The notes below the pieces were generated by a model, which did no database searches, was not told the DNA's origin, and was given only the letters and a program-made list of their open reading frames with translations. DNA of 64,000 nt from Dryococelus australis (taxonomy: Eukaryota; Arthropoda; Insecta; Phasmatodea; Phasmatidae). The translations under genes and the position numbers were made by a program. Of the stretch, positions 11,884-24,615 are shown piece by piece (the stretch's first letter is position 1; each line of letters starts with the position of its first letter). Location of the stretch: assembly GCA_029891345.1 (NCBI GenBank), contig CM057000.1, positions 127,509,338 through 127,573,337 of the forward strand, in the 5' to 3' direction.

Positions 11884-13958
11884 CATTAATTTAAATATAT
11901 CGTGCTTCATTTTAGTTAAGTTCAAAACGGTCAACTAGATCTTAACGTTTGAATAAGAATAAAACTTGAGAAAGTCGACATTGTTATAATAATACATTAT
12001 AGTTAATTTAACTGACTTGGTTTGGGTTCCTCCATTCAATAGTAAACAAATGTGTGACGATATGTGACAGGAAATTTATTTGAATGTATGCTAATGTAAA
12101 ACGAATAATTTGATATTCATTCCGAGTTTTTGGTGTTACATACGAAATAAATTCTCACTATAAAGTTTTAATTATATAATTTTGTACATAAGTGCCATGT
12201 TGGTACGAAAAGACTGTACTATCCCGAAAGGCAGGACGTGTGGGTTTCCAATTTTAAGTGTATTATTTTGATAAAGGAAATTCAAATATACTTATGAAAC
12301 TTAAATATTAGGTTTGTTACTTAACAATTAGTTATTAGAAAATTGTATTAAAGAGAGCTTTATTTTTGCAACTGGCTTAATTATAGAGATAGTGTTAACT
12401 TACAATAAAGGAGGGGATATTTTGTGTAAAAACTTATCGCATCAAGTACACCCTAAGTACTGAAATATCTTCATTTCAGTCAATTATTTTAAGAGATAAT
12501 AAGACATGCCAACTTGTTCAGGAACGCTTCAGAAGTTGAAAGAAAAATTAAAGAAATTTTTGTAAAATATGTGTTATCCATAATACTACCAGTTTTTTGA
12601 CGTTTGACAGCAAAAAATTCAAAGTACAATTTGAATTAATTTTAATTTATGTGGTAGTTCTTCTTCAATATGGTATTATTGGATATTCAGTAATAAGATA
12701 TGTACCGTCTCTACAATACCACCTAATGATATTTTATATATATTTGAATTAATGACTACAAAATCTTAACCAAAATATTAAGGTTCGTCCTATCAGAAAA
12801 CATTTTTCTTATATTATTATAAAGTAAACTCTTAGATTTGTTACATTGCAATATTTGTATACCAAAACCTTTTGAAGTAATATTTGTGATTATGAACTGT
12901 AGTTTAATAGTATTTGTTGAAATACATTATCTTGCGTTATTGTTGACAAGCGAACTTAATACACTCTAAACTTGAATCAGTGAAATTTGAGCCAGATCAT
13001 TGAAAACCGTGCAAATCGAGCAACTGAGTGTGAGTGCCAGATAACTAATTAAAATAGTGGTTGAATTTCACTGATTAATTTTTGTTTTCCACTGAATGTC
13101 AAGAATTGCGCTGCTATAAATAACTTGTTCCTAGTGAATTTGCTTGGTTCGCTGGTCAATACTAACTTGTAAACTGACTTTCAGGGAATGTTATTTCACT
13201 GATTGATATCACTGTTTCGGGCTTAGAGTGTAGTTCATATTTACAATTGTCTGTAAATGGTGCTTTAAAAAAAATTAAAACATAGCATTTTATTTGAACT
13301 ATTATACGCTATTTTTTTGGAACTCTAAGAACACATGGGTTGATTCCAGTCTACCGGATTGTTCACTTGTTACGTACTTTAAAATAAAGTATCGCATTTA
13401 TATGATGTATTAAAGTCGGATGACGTCATTAGAAAGTAATTATTTGTCAAATATCTTGTAATATTTCTTTCAAAGATAGCGTCTCATTCTGAGGAACGTG
13501 TACAAACTCAAACGTATGTACATACACACGTACAAAATTCAAGCAAATGCAAGTTTAGTTTATTAAGTAACCTTATAGTAGGTAAGCTGCCTTATGCATA
13601 ACTACATCTGACCGTTGCTGAGAACTTATGCGTTGTGCTTGGCAAGTGTGGCAGAGTGGGGTAACTTTATGGCGTGGCTTCCATTTCCTGCCGTCACAGG
13701 AATTACTACCAGCTACCCATGACATTAATTTAAATCGGATATTTATGCCTGTGTAATCGAGTGCCACTTATCCTTCTGGGCTTTAATTGCAGCTGTCAGA
13801 AAATACCAGTGAATTATGTTGGTCTACATACGTGCGACTTAACGTCCTGACTTTAGTGAGTAAGAATCAATCATAACAAGTAGAATTTAAATCACTTAAG
13901 AATTTCTGAGTTAATTTAATGTAAATTATTAAATACATTCTAAGCACTATCGTGGTAC
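11884..13958. other. AT-rich unassigned DNA
   Basis: About 2 kb without a recognisable gene, SINE or structured repeat. Confidence 0.5.
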
Positions 13959-13960
13959 TA

Positions 13961-14378
13961 AAGGCTGTTCACGATAAAGTGAGCACTTTTTATTGAAAAG
14001 AACCTTTGAAAAAAGCCACTGCCCCTATATTTTAATAGGTACCCAAGGTGGCATGCGCCCAGTAAGGGCGGTACCGTTGGTGAGAAGTAGTTTCGTATCT
14101 TGTCGTCATATAAAAAGTATCAGGTAACCATTTATGATAACTTGAAACATCCCTTTCGCTTTCTATTTTTTTAATGCGTCTAAGTGTAAAAATGAGCATA
14201 TTAGCTAACTATTAAATTTTTAGAAGTAATTTCACAGTTTCACTTGACCGACGCATGAATAAAGTGACGAGGCCCATGGCAATGTTAAACTTACATAAGT
14301 TGGAAGAATACACAACGTGCATACAAGTAGATCTTAAACAGGGCTTTCAAAAGCGCTCATTTTTACCGCGAATAGCTT
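13961..14378 (-). mobile_element. MITE family A, inverted copy
   Basis: About 420 bp, opposite in orientation to the copy at 61964. It begins AAGGCTGTTCACGATAAAGT and ends with the inverted partner TTTTTACCGCGAATAGCTT. Internal blocks shared with other A copies, read inverted, include CACTGCCCCTA, CATGCGCCCAGT, ACCATTTATGATAA and GATCTTAAACAGGGCTTT. It has several indels and no reading frame. Confidence 0.88.
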
Positions 14379-15690
14379 CTGACAGCTAACGAATTTGTTC
14401 ACTGTCGGATTGGCAACTGCAAAACAAATTAGTTCATTGTCACCTACGTCTTCTTGTCAAACGATTGTCTGAAATCAGATTACATCTTCATTGGCAGAGG
14501 AGGTGTCATATGCGCAAAGATGTTCTGCTATGGCAAATTAAGTAATTACATAATTTAGAATTGTACAGTTTAAGCGTAGTTTTATTGTATTTCAAACGTA
14601 GTGTACAGTTCAGGAAGTCGGAAGATTTTAGATTGGCGGTGCAGTGCTCTTTACTGATTTTCATAATTTTGCTCCAACTCTCTGACGCAAAATCACACTG
14701 AAAAAAAAAACAACTGTAAGGTAATATTTGCAAAATTAACTCATTCTAGAGTATAAGTAATGAACATAACAGTGAAACATCGCATTCAACGATTGATAAA
14801 CCATGTGCGCAAAACCTTACTGGGCATCTCCTGAACGTCGCGCTAACATTTCGACGTGAATTTTTAAACAGAACAAGACGACATGTCAGTAAGGTGGTTC
14901 CATTAATATTCCTTAAGGCAAGCCTAATATGTGCCAAATCCAAAAATTTGAAGATTATAACTTGCAATTAGAAATCATATACAAAAGGGGATGCGGTCAC
15001 ACAACGACATATAAAACTTTGAAGGGAACTTCGGATATACAGATAAAACACAAGACAAGACTCGTCAACGTGGTAGTACGGCGGAAATATTTTATGAAAT
15101 ATCGCTGATAAATTCAAATGCTTGGCTGCCTTGATCACTGCTCGAGTAAAGAAATATTATTTCAAATTGCGGTATTTTTTAGCCTCTAGAATAACGAGAA
15201 AAGTCATGGGGAATTTTTAACTGCAATCAAGTAATAAATCCCTTAGAAGAAATTCTGCAGAAACGTTTGTTTTAGTGCACGTAATCAAGTGCGTCACCAA
15301 ATGGTTAATATACCGAGCTCAATAAATTTGTGGTATTCATAAAGAAACTATACAACGTTTAGATGTTTTCCTATTTATCTGTTTAAATTTCCGTATTTAT
15401 ATTTTAGCCACATGAAATATCTCACAAACACTCGTTTAGCAGCCAGCCACTGCAGCGTAATCAATAGCGCACATGGTGTAAGACAAGAGAAAATTGCTCC
15501 CACACTCTTTTCAACTTCATATTTAAAAAATTAGTTTTCGCAATTCGTTGTGCAAAGTAATTATACGGTGTCTACCCACTACTAGTATTGTAATTTATTT
15601 TTTCTGTATAGCTTATAAAATACTGCCTACACTATACTCACCGAATTTTTCGACAGAACTCTGTATAATGTGTTTTCCTTATGTTTAGGG
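14379..15690. other. AT-rich unassigned DNA
   Basis: No gene or repeat is recognised. Short minus-strand frames (14506-14733, 14746-14967) have no known motif. Confidence 0.5.
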
Positions 15691-15697
15691 GAAAAAT

Positions 15698-15802
15698 CCC
15701 TTACGTACAGATTAATTTTATCACGCCTGTGTTGGGTGGTTCTTCCCTTACGTACAGATTAATTTTATCACGCCTGTGTTGGGTGGTTCTTCCCTTACGT
15801 AC
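15698..15802 (+). repeat. 47-bp tandem repeat, two copies plus partial
   Basis: TTACGTACAGATTAATTTTA recurs at 15701 and 15748, and TTACGTACGTA at 15795. The two full units look identical, implying a very recent duplication. Confidence 0.95.
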
Positions 15803-16170
15803 GTATCGAAGTTATTTACTTATTACCTTTGAAGTTATACTTGTAATTTTAAAAAGGAAGGAAAAACATTCTCACAGGAGTAGCGCCGAATACGAGTCTT
15901 ATTCCTACACGCTCGTAAACTTCAGACCGCTTTACATTCCGGCGCTCTCCGCACAGGACATCGACATGTGCTTGGTCAGCAGCGGAAAAAAAATTTATCT
16001 GCATTTGAGTCTTTATCCTGGGCTGCTAGAGATAAAGCTCCCTTGCATTGTTACCTCATCAGCGCATCAATCTCATGCCTTCACTCACCACGCCATCCCT
16101 ACTTCGGGCGTAAACATTCACAACCACACCTAGCTGCCGCTACTACCAGGGGCGTGATAAATACCATTCT

Positions 16171-16265
16171 TATAGCCCATTCACGGCTACTCCGCAGTTT
16201 TATCAAGCCCTGCTAATGTTCTACTTCCGGGATATTCCTGCGCCTCATGCCAATCAAGCCTAACT
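16171..16265 (-). mobile_element. MITE family C, partial inverted copy
   Basis: Read inverted, it carries the family C right end: GAGGCGCAGGAATATCC, GGAAGTAGAACATTAGCAGG and the terminal TAGCCGTGAATGGGCT. The other half of the element is not found downstream, so the copy is truncated or decayed. Confidence 0.75.
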
Positions 16266-16559
16266 AAATGTACGGATTTACACTGCGAAAATTGAGGTAA
16301 AATTCCCTTACATGTAAGGGAATCTAATTACCTCTACATGCAAGGTATACTTATATCTTAAATGCAGTTTACTTTTATGTACCACGCATAGTACTTTCCC
16401 TTAACCGTACGGAAAAAGTACCTGACGAAAGTGAGGGTGAGTCCGATACAAATAAGGGAAATTAACCATATATATAATAGTAGGTACCCCGGAGTAATAA
16501 TACTGTTAATTTTCTCATTAACTACATCCTCTAACGAATAGTAACCGGAAACTCAACAC

Positions 16560-16672
16560 TAAATTCCTCGACACTCGCTGGTGGATGGGCGCGAACCATG
16601 GGCCTCTATCACGATAGGCCGATGCGCCATTTATTACACCACGACGACAGCGTGAACTTATTAGTGAATGTA
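16560..16672 (-). mobile_element. tRNA-derived SINE head, minus strand
   Basis: On the minus strand there is an A-box-like TGGTGTAATAAATGGCGC (about 16625-16642) and a B-box-like GGTTCGCGCCC (about 16587-16597). The hairpin CTATC-GT-GATAG lies between them where an anticodon arm would be. The B box departs from consensus, so this is a SINE or tRNA relic rather than an active tRNA. Confidence 0.6.
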
Positions 16673-17078
16673 AGAGCGTTAAAGGCTTGTATCTTCCGCC
16701 CGTTCTCCCACTTAGCGTTGATAAATGGAATGTATACAATATACAACTAAACACCTTACATATGGCACAGTTTTTCAAAAGTTTGATTCGAGAAGTGTGA
16801 AGAAACTGCAAATTGACTATAGCAAAATTGCAGAACTTACTGTCAGGCAAGTTGTTTGAAAGGGATAATTTTGCCCTTCCGTAATTGTCGTCGTTATTGC
16901 TCCATACGTCGCTGCCCTGCGCCGAATACTGACCATATGTTTTATCGTAAAAGCTAAATAGTGCAGGCTTTTTTGTTACTTGTTATTGTCCTATGTTTAT
17001 ACATCGCCTTGTCGCGTGCTACTTGGCCTGTGTTCAGGGTTAGAGCACGACTCTGCTGGGTAGCACTGTCATCAGACT
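16673..17078. other. Unassigned DNA
   Basis: No gene or repeat is recognised between the SINE relic and the next MITE. Confidence 0.45.
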
Positions 17079-17510
17079 AAAGGCTGTTCACGATAAAGTG
17101 ATCACTTTTGAAATCAACCTTAGAAAGATGTCACTGCCCCTACCCGCACGTAATTTAACGGGCACCATGAGTGACATGCGCCCAGTGAAGTTGGTAACGA
17201 TTGATGGGAAGTCGTTCCGTATCTTAACGTCGAATAAAAAGTGTAAGGTAACTATTTCTGATAACTTAAAAATTATTTCTTGCGGTTTCTGTTTTTTTTT
17301 TCTTCAATGACTCGAAGTGTAAAAATAAGCAGATTTGTAAAATCCACACTGTTCTAATAATCGAAGACTTTCACTTGGCCGACATGTGAATAAAGTGATG
17401 AGACCCATGACAATGTTAATCTTACATAAGGCGGAAGAATACACAACGTGCATATAATTAGATCATTAAGCAGGGCTTTAAAAATTGCTCATTTTTACCG
17501 TGAATAGGAT
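17079..17510 (-). mobile_element. MITE family A, inverted copy
   Basis: About 430 bp in the same orientation as the copy at 13961. It starts AAAGGCTGTTCACGATAAAG and ends CTCATTTTTACCGTGAATAG. Internal landmarks: CACTGCCCCTACCC, GACATGCGCCCAGTGAAG, TTAACGTCGAATAAAAAG, ATGAGACCCATGACAATG and CACAACGTGCAT. The 70-codon frame at 17098-17310 lies wholly inside the element and is not a gene. Confidence 0.92.
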
Positions 17511-17512
17511 AT

Positions 17513-18120
17513 AGCAGAAGCGTCATCAGTGAGAGGGATCCACATGCTTGTTCCACGTGTGCTTGACAGACCACCTGCGAACAGCAGGTACTCTACAAAT
17601 AGCGAGGAGACTTCCAAAGTCACACAGTCGTTACGTGGGAAATATTTATTACCTTCGCCAATACTCAGGGTAACCCGACCAGAGAGAGGAGCTTCGGAAC
17701 GAGATCTCACAGATCAAAAGAAAAAATTATTGGCAGTGTAAAAACTGTTTTTTTTTTTTTTTAAGTAAATAAAAAAAAAAGTTAATAATTTAAAGGAAGT
17801 TTCTCTCTGGCTGTAAACTCATCAAACTACAAGATCTGATTTGAACTTTCAGCGGATACTTAATTTAACTTCTGTGGAGGTGCTCAGGTAAAGCTTTGGA
17901 TTAAAGAATTTTAAGTTTTTCCTCAATCCAAGCAAATCTTTTCTGCTTTCTCACTGCAAACTAATTAAATAAGAAATAATTACTCCGATGTGTACATTTG
18001 GGTTTCCGTTTGATCTTCCAAATACGTCTCGAGGTTGGATTTTCGCAGAATATATTTTTTTATTGAATTATACATACTTTGACTTTAAATACGGAGAAGC
18101 GCCAGTGTCTGAAATTTGAT
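17513..18120. other. Unassigned DNA with A/T runs
   Basis: Overlapping 70-codon frames on both strands at 17495-17741 have no recognisable domain. Homopolymer T and A runs lie at 17750-17780. No gene is supported. Confidence 0.45.
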
Positions 18121-18126
18121 TAATTA

Positions 18127-18212
18127 CGGCAGTACTCATTGTATTGTATTACTTCCGGCAGTACTCATTGTATTGTATTACTTCCGGCAGTACTCATTGT
18201 ATTGTATTATTA
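18127..18212 (+). repeat. 29-bp tandem repeat, three copies
   Basis: CGGCAGTACTCATTGTATTG starts at 18127, 18156 and 18185, essentially identical in all three. The inner ATTGTATTGTATT is itself a short repeat. Confidence 0.96.
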
Positions 18213-18634
18213 AATAAAACATAAGTTTCCATGAATGTTCGTTGTTTCAGTACGATTTGTGCTTAAAAATACGATATTGCCTGTGTAAAAAACTGTTGTT
18301 AATCTCCGCACTGATAAAAAAAAAAAAATTTAGTATTTAGAAATAAATGTGATACAATCGTCCCACCAAAACCAGTGCGATTTTATAAATGAGGTAGAGT
18401 AATTATTTTATCTTTCATTTACGGAAGAAAGTGTAATATATTGAAATCGATTTTCACAACTTCTCAAAGATGGATTCCTTTGTGCCGTGTGTACGCTAAC
18501 ACCCCCACTGACTATAGCGTGGGAAAACCGCGATCCTGCATATGCTTTGCCGAAAATAAAGTGAGCATACTTTCGAGAAACAGTACGTGTTATAGAAACT
18601 ATTTGATTAGAAGTTCATATAAAATAGCTATCGT

Positions 18635-19050
18635 ACAAGTTGTTCACGGTAAACAGAGCACTTTTGAAAGCCCCGCTTAAGATCTAATTCCACGCACATC
18701 GTGTGTTCTTCCACCGTACGTAAAGTTAGCATCGGAATGGGCCTGATCCCTTCATTCATACATCGGTAAAGCGAAATTAAAATTATTAGATATGTAAATA
18801 TTTTACCAATTTTCTAATTTTTACAGTTGCATGCATAAAAAAACAGAAACCGAAATAAATAACTTCAATATCCACAAATATTTGCTTAGTATCTCTGATT
18901 GAACTTTAAGACATAGAACTACTTGCCCTCCATCGTTACCAACTTAACTCGGCGTGTCAGCCTGTACTCGTGTTAAAATATACGAGGGTAAGCGCAGTGA
19001 CAGTTTTCAAAGGTTGATTTGAAAAGTGGCCACTTTTCCGTGAATAACAT
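18635..19050 (+). mobile_element. MITE family A
   Basis: About 415 bp. The left end AAGTTGTTCACGGTAAACAG is followed by GAGCACTTTTGAAAGCCC and GCTTAAGATCTAATTCC. The right end is CCACTTTTCCGTGAATAA. It shares the internal blocks ATTCATACATCGGTAAAG and CTCGGCGTGTCAG with other A copies, but with more substitutions. Confidence 0.88.
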
Positions 19051-19209
19051 TCAACGTAAGTCGTTAGCTGCGCTTTTCCGCAAGAATCTTTTCACGCTCA
19101 ATTGTATGGTGATGCCGAATTCTTTCGTAATTCGTGAAACAAGTTTTTGTTCTGTACGACACTGGGTTTTGCTAAGTGAAACATGTTTTACATTTTAACA
19201 AATGTCATT

Positions 19210-19334
19210 AGTTAGAGTTAAATTGTTTAATTATGCAAACCAAACTCATTGATTATGGGCGCTTCCAAAAATTCAAATTTTTGGTTAATGAATTTAAATA
19301 CTACAGCTTTAGAAAATAAACAAACATATTATAA

Positions 19335-19429
<95 letters not shown>

Positions 19430-19445
19430 GTGTGTGTGTGGTGTG
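19210..19445 (+). repeat. Repeat block ending in (TG)n(TA)n microsatellite
   Basis: A block of about 125 bp (AGTTAGAGTTAAATTGTTTA to AACATATTATAAATG) runs into (TG)n at about 19336-19364, (TA)n to about 19424, then a second short TG tract. The same block recurs at 20441, again ending exactly in a microsatellite. Frames crossing the tract encode only alternating residues and are artefacts. Confidence 0.95.
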
Positions 19446-20440
19446 TAATCTGCAAAATGTTTCAAGTGTGATTTCGTTGAAAACTACATTGTGCTCGCAA
19501 TTGATTATAGCAAAAAGCACTAACAGTGAAAATATGTAAAAAAATTTCGTTTCTTATATTAAAAACATATGATATACACACCTCAATTTATTAAAAAGGA
19601 TTAATGTGGTCCAGAACTTTGAAAAAAAAAAAAAAACTATTGCCATTCGAATTCATCGTGCAGAATATTACTTTCTTGCTGAGTTTCAATAAAAATCCCA
19701 AAATAATTATTATATTTCGGCATGCTACCAACTATGAACATGTAAAATTACCTTAATATTTAGACTCTTGCCAATTACAAAGCAGGATGTTTCAGCAACG
19801 TTCCAGAGACTTATTGTGAACCGTTTTTTGACATGATCTTTGCTACTGACCTTCGAACAATAGGGTCGCTGTAAGAAGGGGAATTAGGGTTTTTTTTTAA
19901 AATAGGTATGCAGTTTCAAGGAGGAACATTTTTTTTTTAAGTTCCAGAAGTTTTGTTACCAAGGTCACCAAAATCTGGTGCGAGAAGGTAGATGCAAATA
20001 GCTGTAGCATAGAAAAGGAGGCGTTAATGAGGGATGGATACGTACTTGTTAACCAGACCATAGGTTGTAGAATGAGAGAATAACAAGGGAGCCATCACAG
20101 AAGTGAGAAATGGATGCCACGAAAATGGAAGTCGTAGAGGTGTGGGATATACTGTATGCCATGTGAGTATAGAGAGTAGCTAGAAATGTTTGGGAATACA
20201 ATAACAGAATATCGAATGATGTGCATGAAGGCGGTAGGGTGTACGCTTATTATTGTGACGGAACGGTCAAAAAAAGGCGTGTTAAGAGCCGAGTATGAAT
20301 ACGAAAACGTAAAATATTCGGAATGTCGAAGAGGCACATTAAAGTAACATAGAGCTAGTGTGACAAGGGGCGTGCAAATAGGAATGCGATGAAGTGTGAA
20401 TGGAAACTGAACGTTGCCAAGGAGAGTAGAACTCTCGCAA
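19446..20440. other. Unassigned DNA between duplicated blocks
   Basis: A purine-rich plus strand and an 80-codon minus frame (20095-20337) without known motifs. If the flanking blocks arose by duplication of this region, this is the intervening spacer. Confidence 0.4.
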
Positions 20441-20564
20441 AGTTAGAGTTAAATTGTTTAATTATGCAAACCAAACTCATTGATTATGGGCGCTTCCAAA
20501 AAATTCAAATTTTGGTTATTTAAATACCACAGCTTTAGAAAATAAACAAACATATTATAAATGC

Positions 20565-20632
<68 letters not shown>
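20441..20632 (+). repeat. Second repeat block ending in (TA)n microsatellite
   Basis: It matches 19210-19335 with a few substitutions and a short deletion (GGTTAATGAATTTAAATACT versus GGTTATTTAAATACC). It ends in (TA)n at about 20566-20632 after a single CG step, without the TG tract present in the first copy. Confidence 0.95.
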
Positions 20633-20634
<2 letters not shown>

Positions 20635-22120
20635 TCTGTAGTTATAAATCTTAAGGTATAACGAAAAGAACAAATGGTTAGTTTCAAGTGCTGGAGTGTG
20701 GTGAATGGAAAGCTCACAGCGAAAAGTAGAAGCATAAAAAATGGAAATTAACTGCAACTTGCATGGGGAAAGGAAAATTCAAATATCACGTAGAAGGCAG
20801 CAACATTTTTAAAATTAAAGACAGGTAGATGCCTATAAATGTTTATGATTGCTTAGTGGAGATGTGGAAGATTACACATTTAGGTTAGATACATAAGGTT
20901 TAATTGTTTAATGTAGTGTTGTAACGTCAAATATTTTCGAAACGAAACCAAAAGTGGAAAAAGCTGTTTGCACAGGAATATGCCCACGTGAGGGGTTCAC
21001 CAAACGAGAGGATTTGCAGACTCATGGAATTTTATAAAGTATTACTTTCAACACAATATTCATATTTTTTTTTTTTTGTTTTATCATTCACGATTTGTCA
21101 AGAAAAAAAATTGGTAAAATTTGTGAAATAACTATTGGTTTCTCTTTCATCAACCAAATACACTCAGAACTATTAAACATGTAGGAGTTGGCAGTGGAGA
21201 CACAGTTTCGGTAATATATAATAAGATTCTAAAGCCCCTGCCATGCTGTCAAATATTCGCCTTCAACCATTATTTGACAATAAAATTTGAAGACAAAATA
21301 CTTTCATAAAATTTTTACTTCCAACAATGCTAAACATAAATGTGTTTGAAAACGTATCACACTGCCTTTTTTTTTTTTTTTTTTTTGCTGGGAGCATCCA
21401 TTCAGAATAATAATTTTTAATTATTTTCGTAGTGAGATATTGCTTTTGCTTTTCCACGCCGTCCATTACAGGACGAAATGTAATGACTGTTGTAGTTTAT
21501 TTTCGCTTCTTTACTAAATTAAAATTTAATTTATCATATGTTTTTCTTGCACAATGAATTATAAGGCCTCTGAATTTGTAATATTTTGCGCAATATTCAC
21601 TTAAATAGCATTCATGCCCAGACTGCTTCTACATAAATTAACTATCTTCATAACCTACTTCGTATCCAGCAATTGCTCGTTATTTTAAAGTTTCTTGACG
21701 TCAATTTTTTCTCGCACAGTTCTGGTTTGCTGATAACGTCGAGCAACAAAGAAAATTTAGAACCGGTCCAATCTTCAAATGTCTGATGGGAACAGTAGCC
21801 ATCCAACTTTCTCAGATAAATATGGCAGCGTTTGTGACGTTTGGATGACGTCATAACTGTCCACCTTTAGTTGACCAAACGTATTGGAAGCCGTTTGACG
21901 GGAAAATTTTTGACAATGTGACAGGGGCTTAGTGCATGGTAACCAGCGCAGATCGCTCGCGATATCGCTATACATGAAGCAGGCAACCAACGAAAGAAAA
22001 GTAAAATAACACAGCACGGACCACTATGCGTGTACTGGTAGTACTGAACGTCTGAACGTGCGTGTTGAACTTCTGTCTGCGCAAAGCAGTACACATCTGA
22101 CTTTTGTGTTCGTAGATATA
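20633..22120. other. AT-rich unassigned DNA
   Basis: No gene is recognised. The region includes T runs near 21070 and 21370 and two TGACGTCA palindromes (21696, 21846). Confidence 0.5.
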
Positions 22121-22126
22121 GCTTTC

Positions 22127-22726
22127 CTTATTGGTGCTATTCTGACGACTTATTGGTACTATTCTGACGACTTATTGGCGCTATTCTGACGACTTATTGG
22201 TGTTATTCTGACGACTTATTGGTGCTATTCTGACGACTTATTGGTACTATTCTTAAGACTTATTGGCGCTATTATGACGACTTATTGGTGCTATTCTGAC
22301 GACTTATTGGCGCTATTCTGACGACTTATTGGTGCTATTCTGACGACTTATTGGTGCTATTCTGACGACTTATTGGCGCTATTCTGACGACTTATTGGTG
22401 CTACTCTGACGACTTATTGGTGTTATTCTGATGACTTATTGGTGCTATTCTGGTGACTTATTGGCGCTATTCTGACGACTTATTGGCGCTATTCTGACGA
22501 CTTATTGGTGCTATTCTGACGACTTATTGGCGCTATTCTGACGACTTATTGGCGCTATTCTGACGACTTATTGGCGCTATTCTGACGACTTATTGGTGCT
22601 ATTCTGACGACTTATTGGTGCTATTCTGACGACTTATTGGCGCTATTCTGACGACTTATTGGCGCTATTCTGACGACTTATTGGCGCTATTCTGACGACT
22701 TATTGGCGCTATTCTGACGACTTATT
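22127..22726 (+). repeat. 22-bp minisatellite, 27 copies
   Basis: The unit is CTTATTGGYGCTATTCTGAC plus GA, repeated 27 times without spacers, then a final CTTATT. Variants at the YG position (GTG, GTA, GCG, GTGTT) are ordered: units 1-4 and 5-8 both run GTG, GTA, GCG, GTG. The 3' end is dominated by GCG units. The unit length is not a multiple of three, so it is not coding. Identical-length units with no unique spacers rule out a CRISPR reading. Confidence 0.98.
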
Positions 22727-23590
22727 TCTCACGGTGGAAACGACCGTGTTCAGTAACGAATAAGAACCATGCGTTGCTTTGATTTACGGCGAAAGTCACA
22801 ACAGAAATGCACAAAGAGGGGAGACGCTGAACGCTTAATACTTCACTGGACAACAATGAATTTTGTCTCGTGCTATCGAAAATGGGTGACACATTTGAAA
22901 TTTCTTCTTTTAAAGTCAGAAATCCCCTGGCACAATTTTGATCACATGTTTCCGAAACATATTGTATATATAATATGTAGAGCTCATTAGGCAAAGAAGC
23001 GTGAAATATACCTGAGTTGCAATAAGCCAGGGTTTGACTTATCCAGCAGTGCCATTGTTTTAAGTAAATTAATCCTATTTAATTTTTAAACGAACTCTTT
23101 CTTCCAAGCCGTTACCAACACACGACTGTTCTCACTGCTTTAAATTCGCGATTGATCACGAAAGAAATATTATATTTTTTTATAAAATATGTTTGTCAAG
23201 TGTTATATTTCTCAAACTGTAAACACTTTAATATTAATTAAGATTTTAAATATTTGTAGCTAATGACTTATTTGAAAAAAATCTGGTAAACGTATTACAC
23301 CGGTGTTTGCTTTACAAAATGCTATGTTATGATGACTGGACTATAGTTACAATCTGCTGTGTCATAGTGAATTTCTAGAAAATCCTCAACTCTGAAAAAA
23401 ATTGATTGGCATTACTACATTAATTTTTGGTAGGAGTAACACTACCGGTAAAAATGAAAATTTACAAAGCGCTAGTAATAACGTTGACCCAAATTGAAAA
23501 CACACGCTCCAATTGTGAGCAATAACTTCCTAACACTAAAGTAATCTTACGTAAGCACTGGATTCATGTTACCATTACTGTCTGTGTTGT
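22727..23590. other. Unassigned DNA
   Basis: Overlapping frames on both strands at 22722-22994 (90 codons at most) lack known motifs. The rest is AT-rich. Confidence 0.45.
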
Positions 23591-24024
23591 TATAGTCTAT
23601 TCGAAGTATCTTCACGCATTTGAATCAAACCATTGAAAAATCACCCCATGTCAGACGTGATTGGCTGTTTCCTAAATATATTATATTTCACGGGTTTCTA
23701 CTTGTATTAAACTAATAATACCATGTAATTGATTAATTTAACCTTCTACTCATATTATTTCTTTAAATCAGATTATAATATTGCACTTATATTTAATGTG
23801 AATAAAACCAGGGTGAAAATAGGAGTGTTGGTATTGCCTAGATAGAAATAGTTCTAATGCAAAATATTATCACACTGATTGCGCAAGCACATGCAGTGCG
23901 TTGCCCCTTAGGTGAAATTTTATATTACTTGGTTCAGCTTTGTTTGCATGAGGCGGAGGAATATCCTGGTATTAGAACTCTAGGGGTGCTTAAGAAAAAT
24001 TGGAAGTAGCCGCGAACCTATTAT
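23591..24024 (+). mobile_element. MITE family C, complete copy
   Basis: About 430 bp. The left end TATAGTCTATTCGAAGTATC leads to AACCATTGAAAAATCACCCC. The right half has GCATGAGGCGGAGGAATATCC, then AAAATTGGAAGTAGCCGCGA, ending ACCTATTATA. The ends are imperfect inverted repeats flanked by TA. No coding capacity. Confidence 0.85.
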
Positions 24025-24615
24025 ACCAGTCAGATTACTGTATTTATATTAAAAGTCCAGATGAGTTACGGATAAGGAAATTTGGTTCTCACTAATATTG
24101 TACGAATTTATGGTGGGGAACCTTTGAGGCCAAGATGCGGTTACATGTTCATCACGAGTGGAAAAACGTGCAGCCTCAGAGTAGCAGATATACAGAATGT
24201 TTCATAACATACGTTGCAGACTTTGGGAGGCGACTGCTTACGGAAAAACTTTACGAAAATGCCAATTGACTTATGTCCGGAAAACACGTCTAAGGGTAGA
24301 AAGCACCTTCAAAAGTTGGGTTTTAATAATAGTTCTCATTTAATAAACTGGAAACAAAATTCCAATAAGTCGCGATATTTAAAAACTATTACTGAATATT
24401 TTTGTGTTTACATTTTATTAAATAAAAACTTTCGGGATGTTATCTGACGTGAGACGTCTTTTACGGACATACGTCGATTGGCACTTTCGTAATGTTCTTT
24501 TCCTATAAGGAATCACCTCCCAATGCCTGTAACATAAGTTAGGAAATATCTTGTACGCATGGTGGGGAGGTGTAGGGAGAGATAGAGAGAAAGAGAAGGA
24601 AGAGGGAGGGGGAGA
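24025..24615. other. Unassigned DNA
   Basis: A 77-codon frame (24214-24447) has no recognised domain. A GA-rich tract lies at 24570-24620. Confidence 0.4.

Noticed and set aside
17529..17741. Overlapping 70-codon frames as an exon
   Set aside because: Open on both strands, adjacent to a MITE and ending at a poly-T/A run. No motif.
22127..22726. CRISPR-like regular array
   Set aside because: The units are contiguous with no unique spacers, and the surrounding DNA is clearly eukaryotic. It is a minisatellite.
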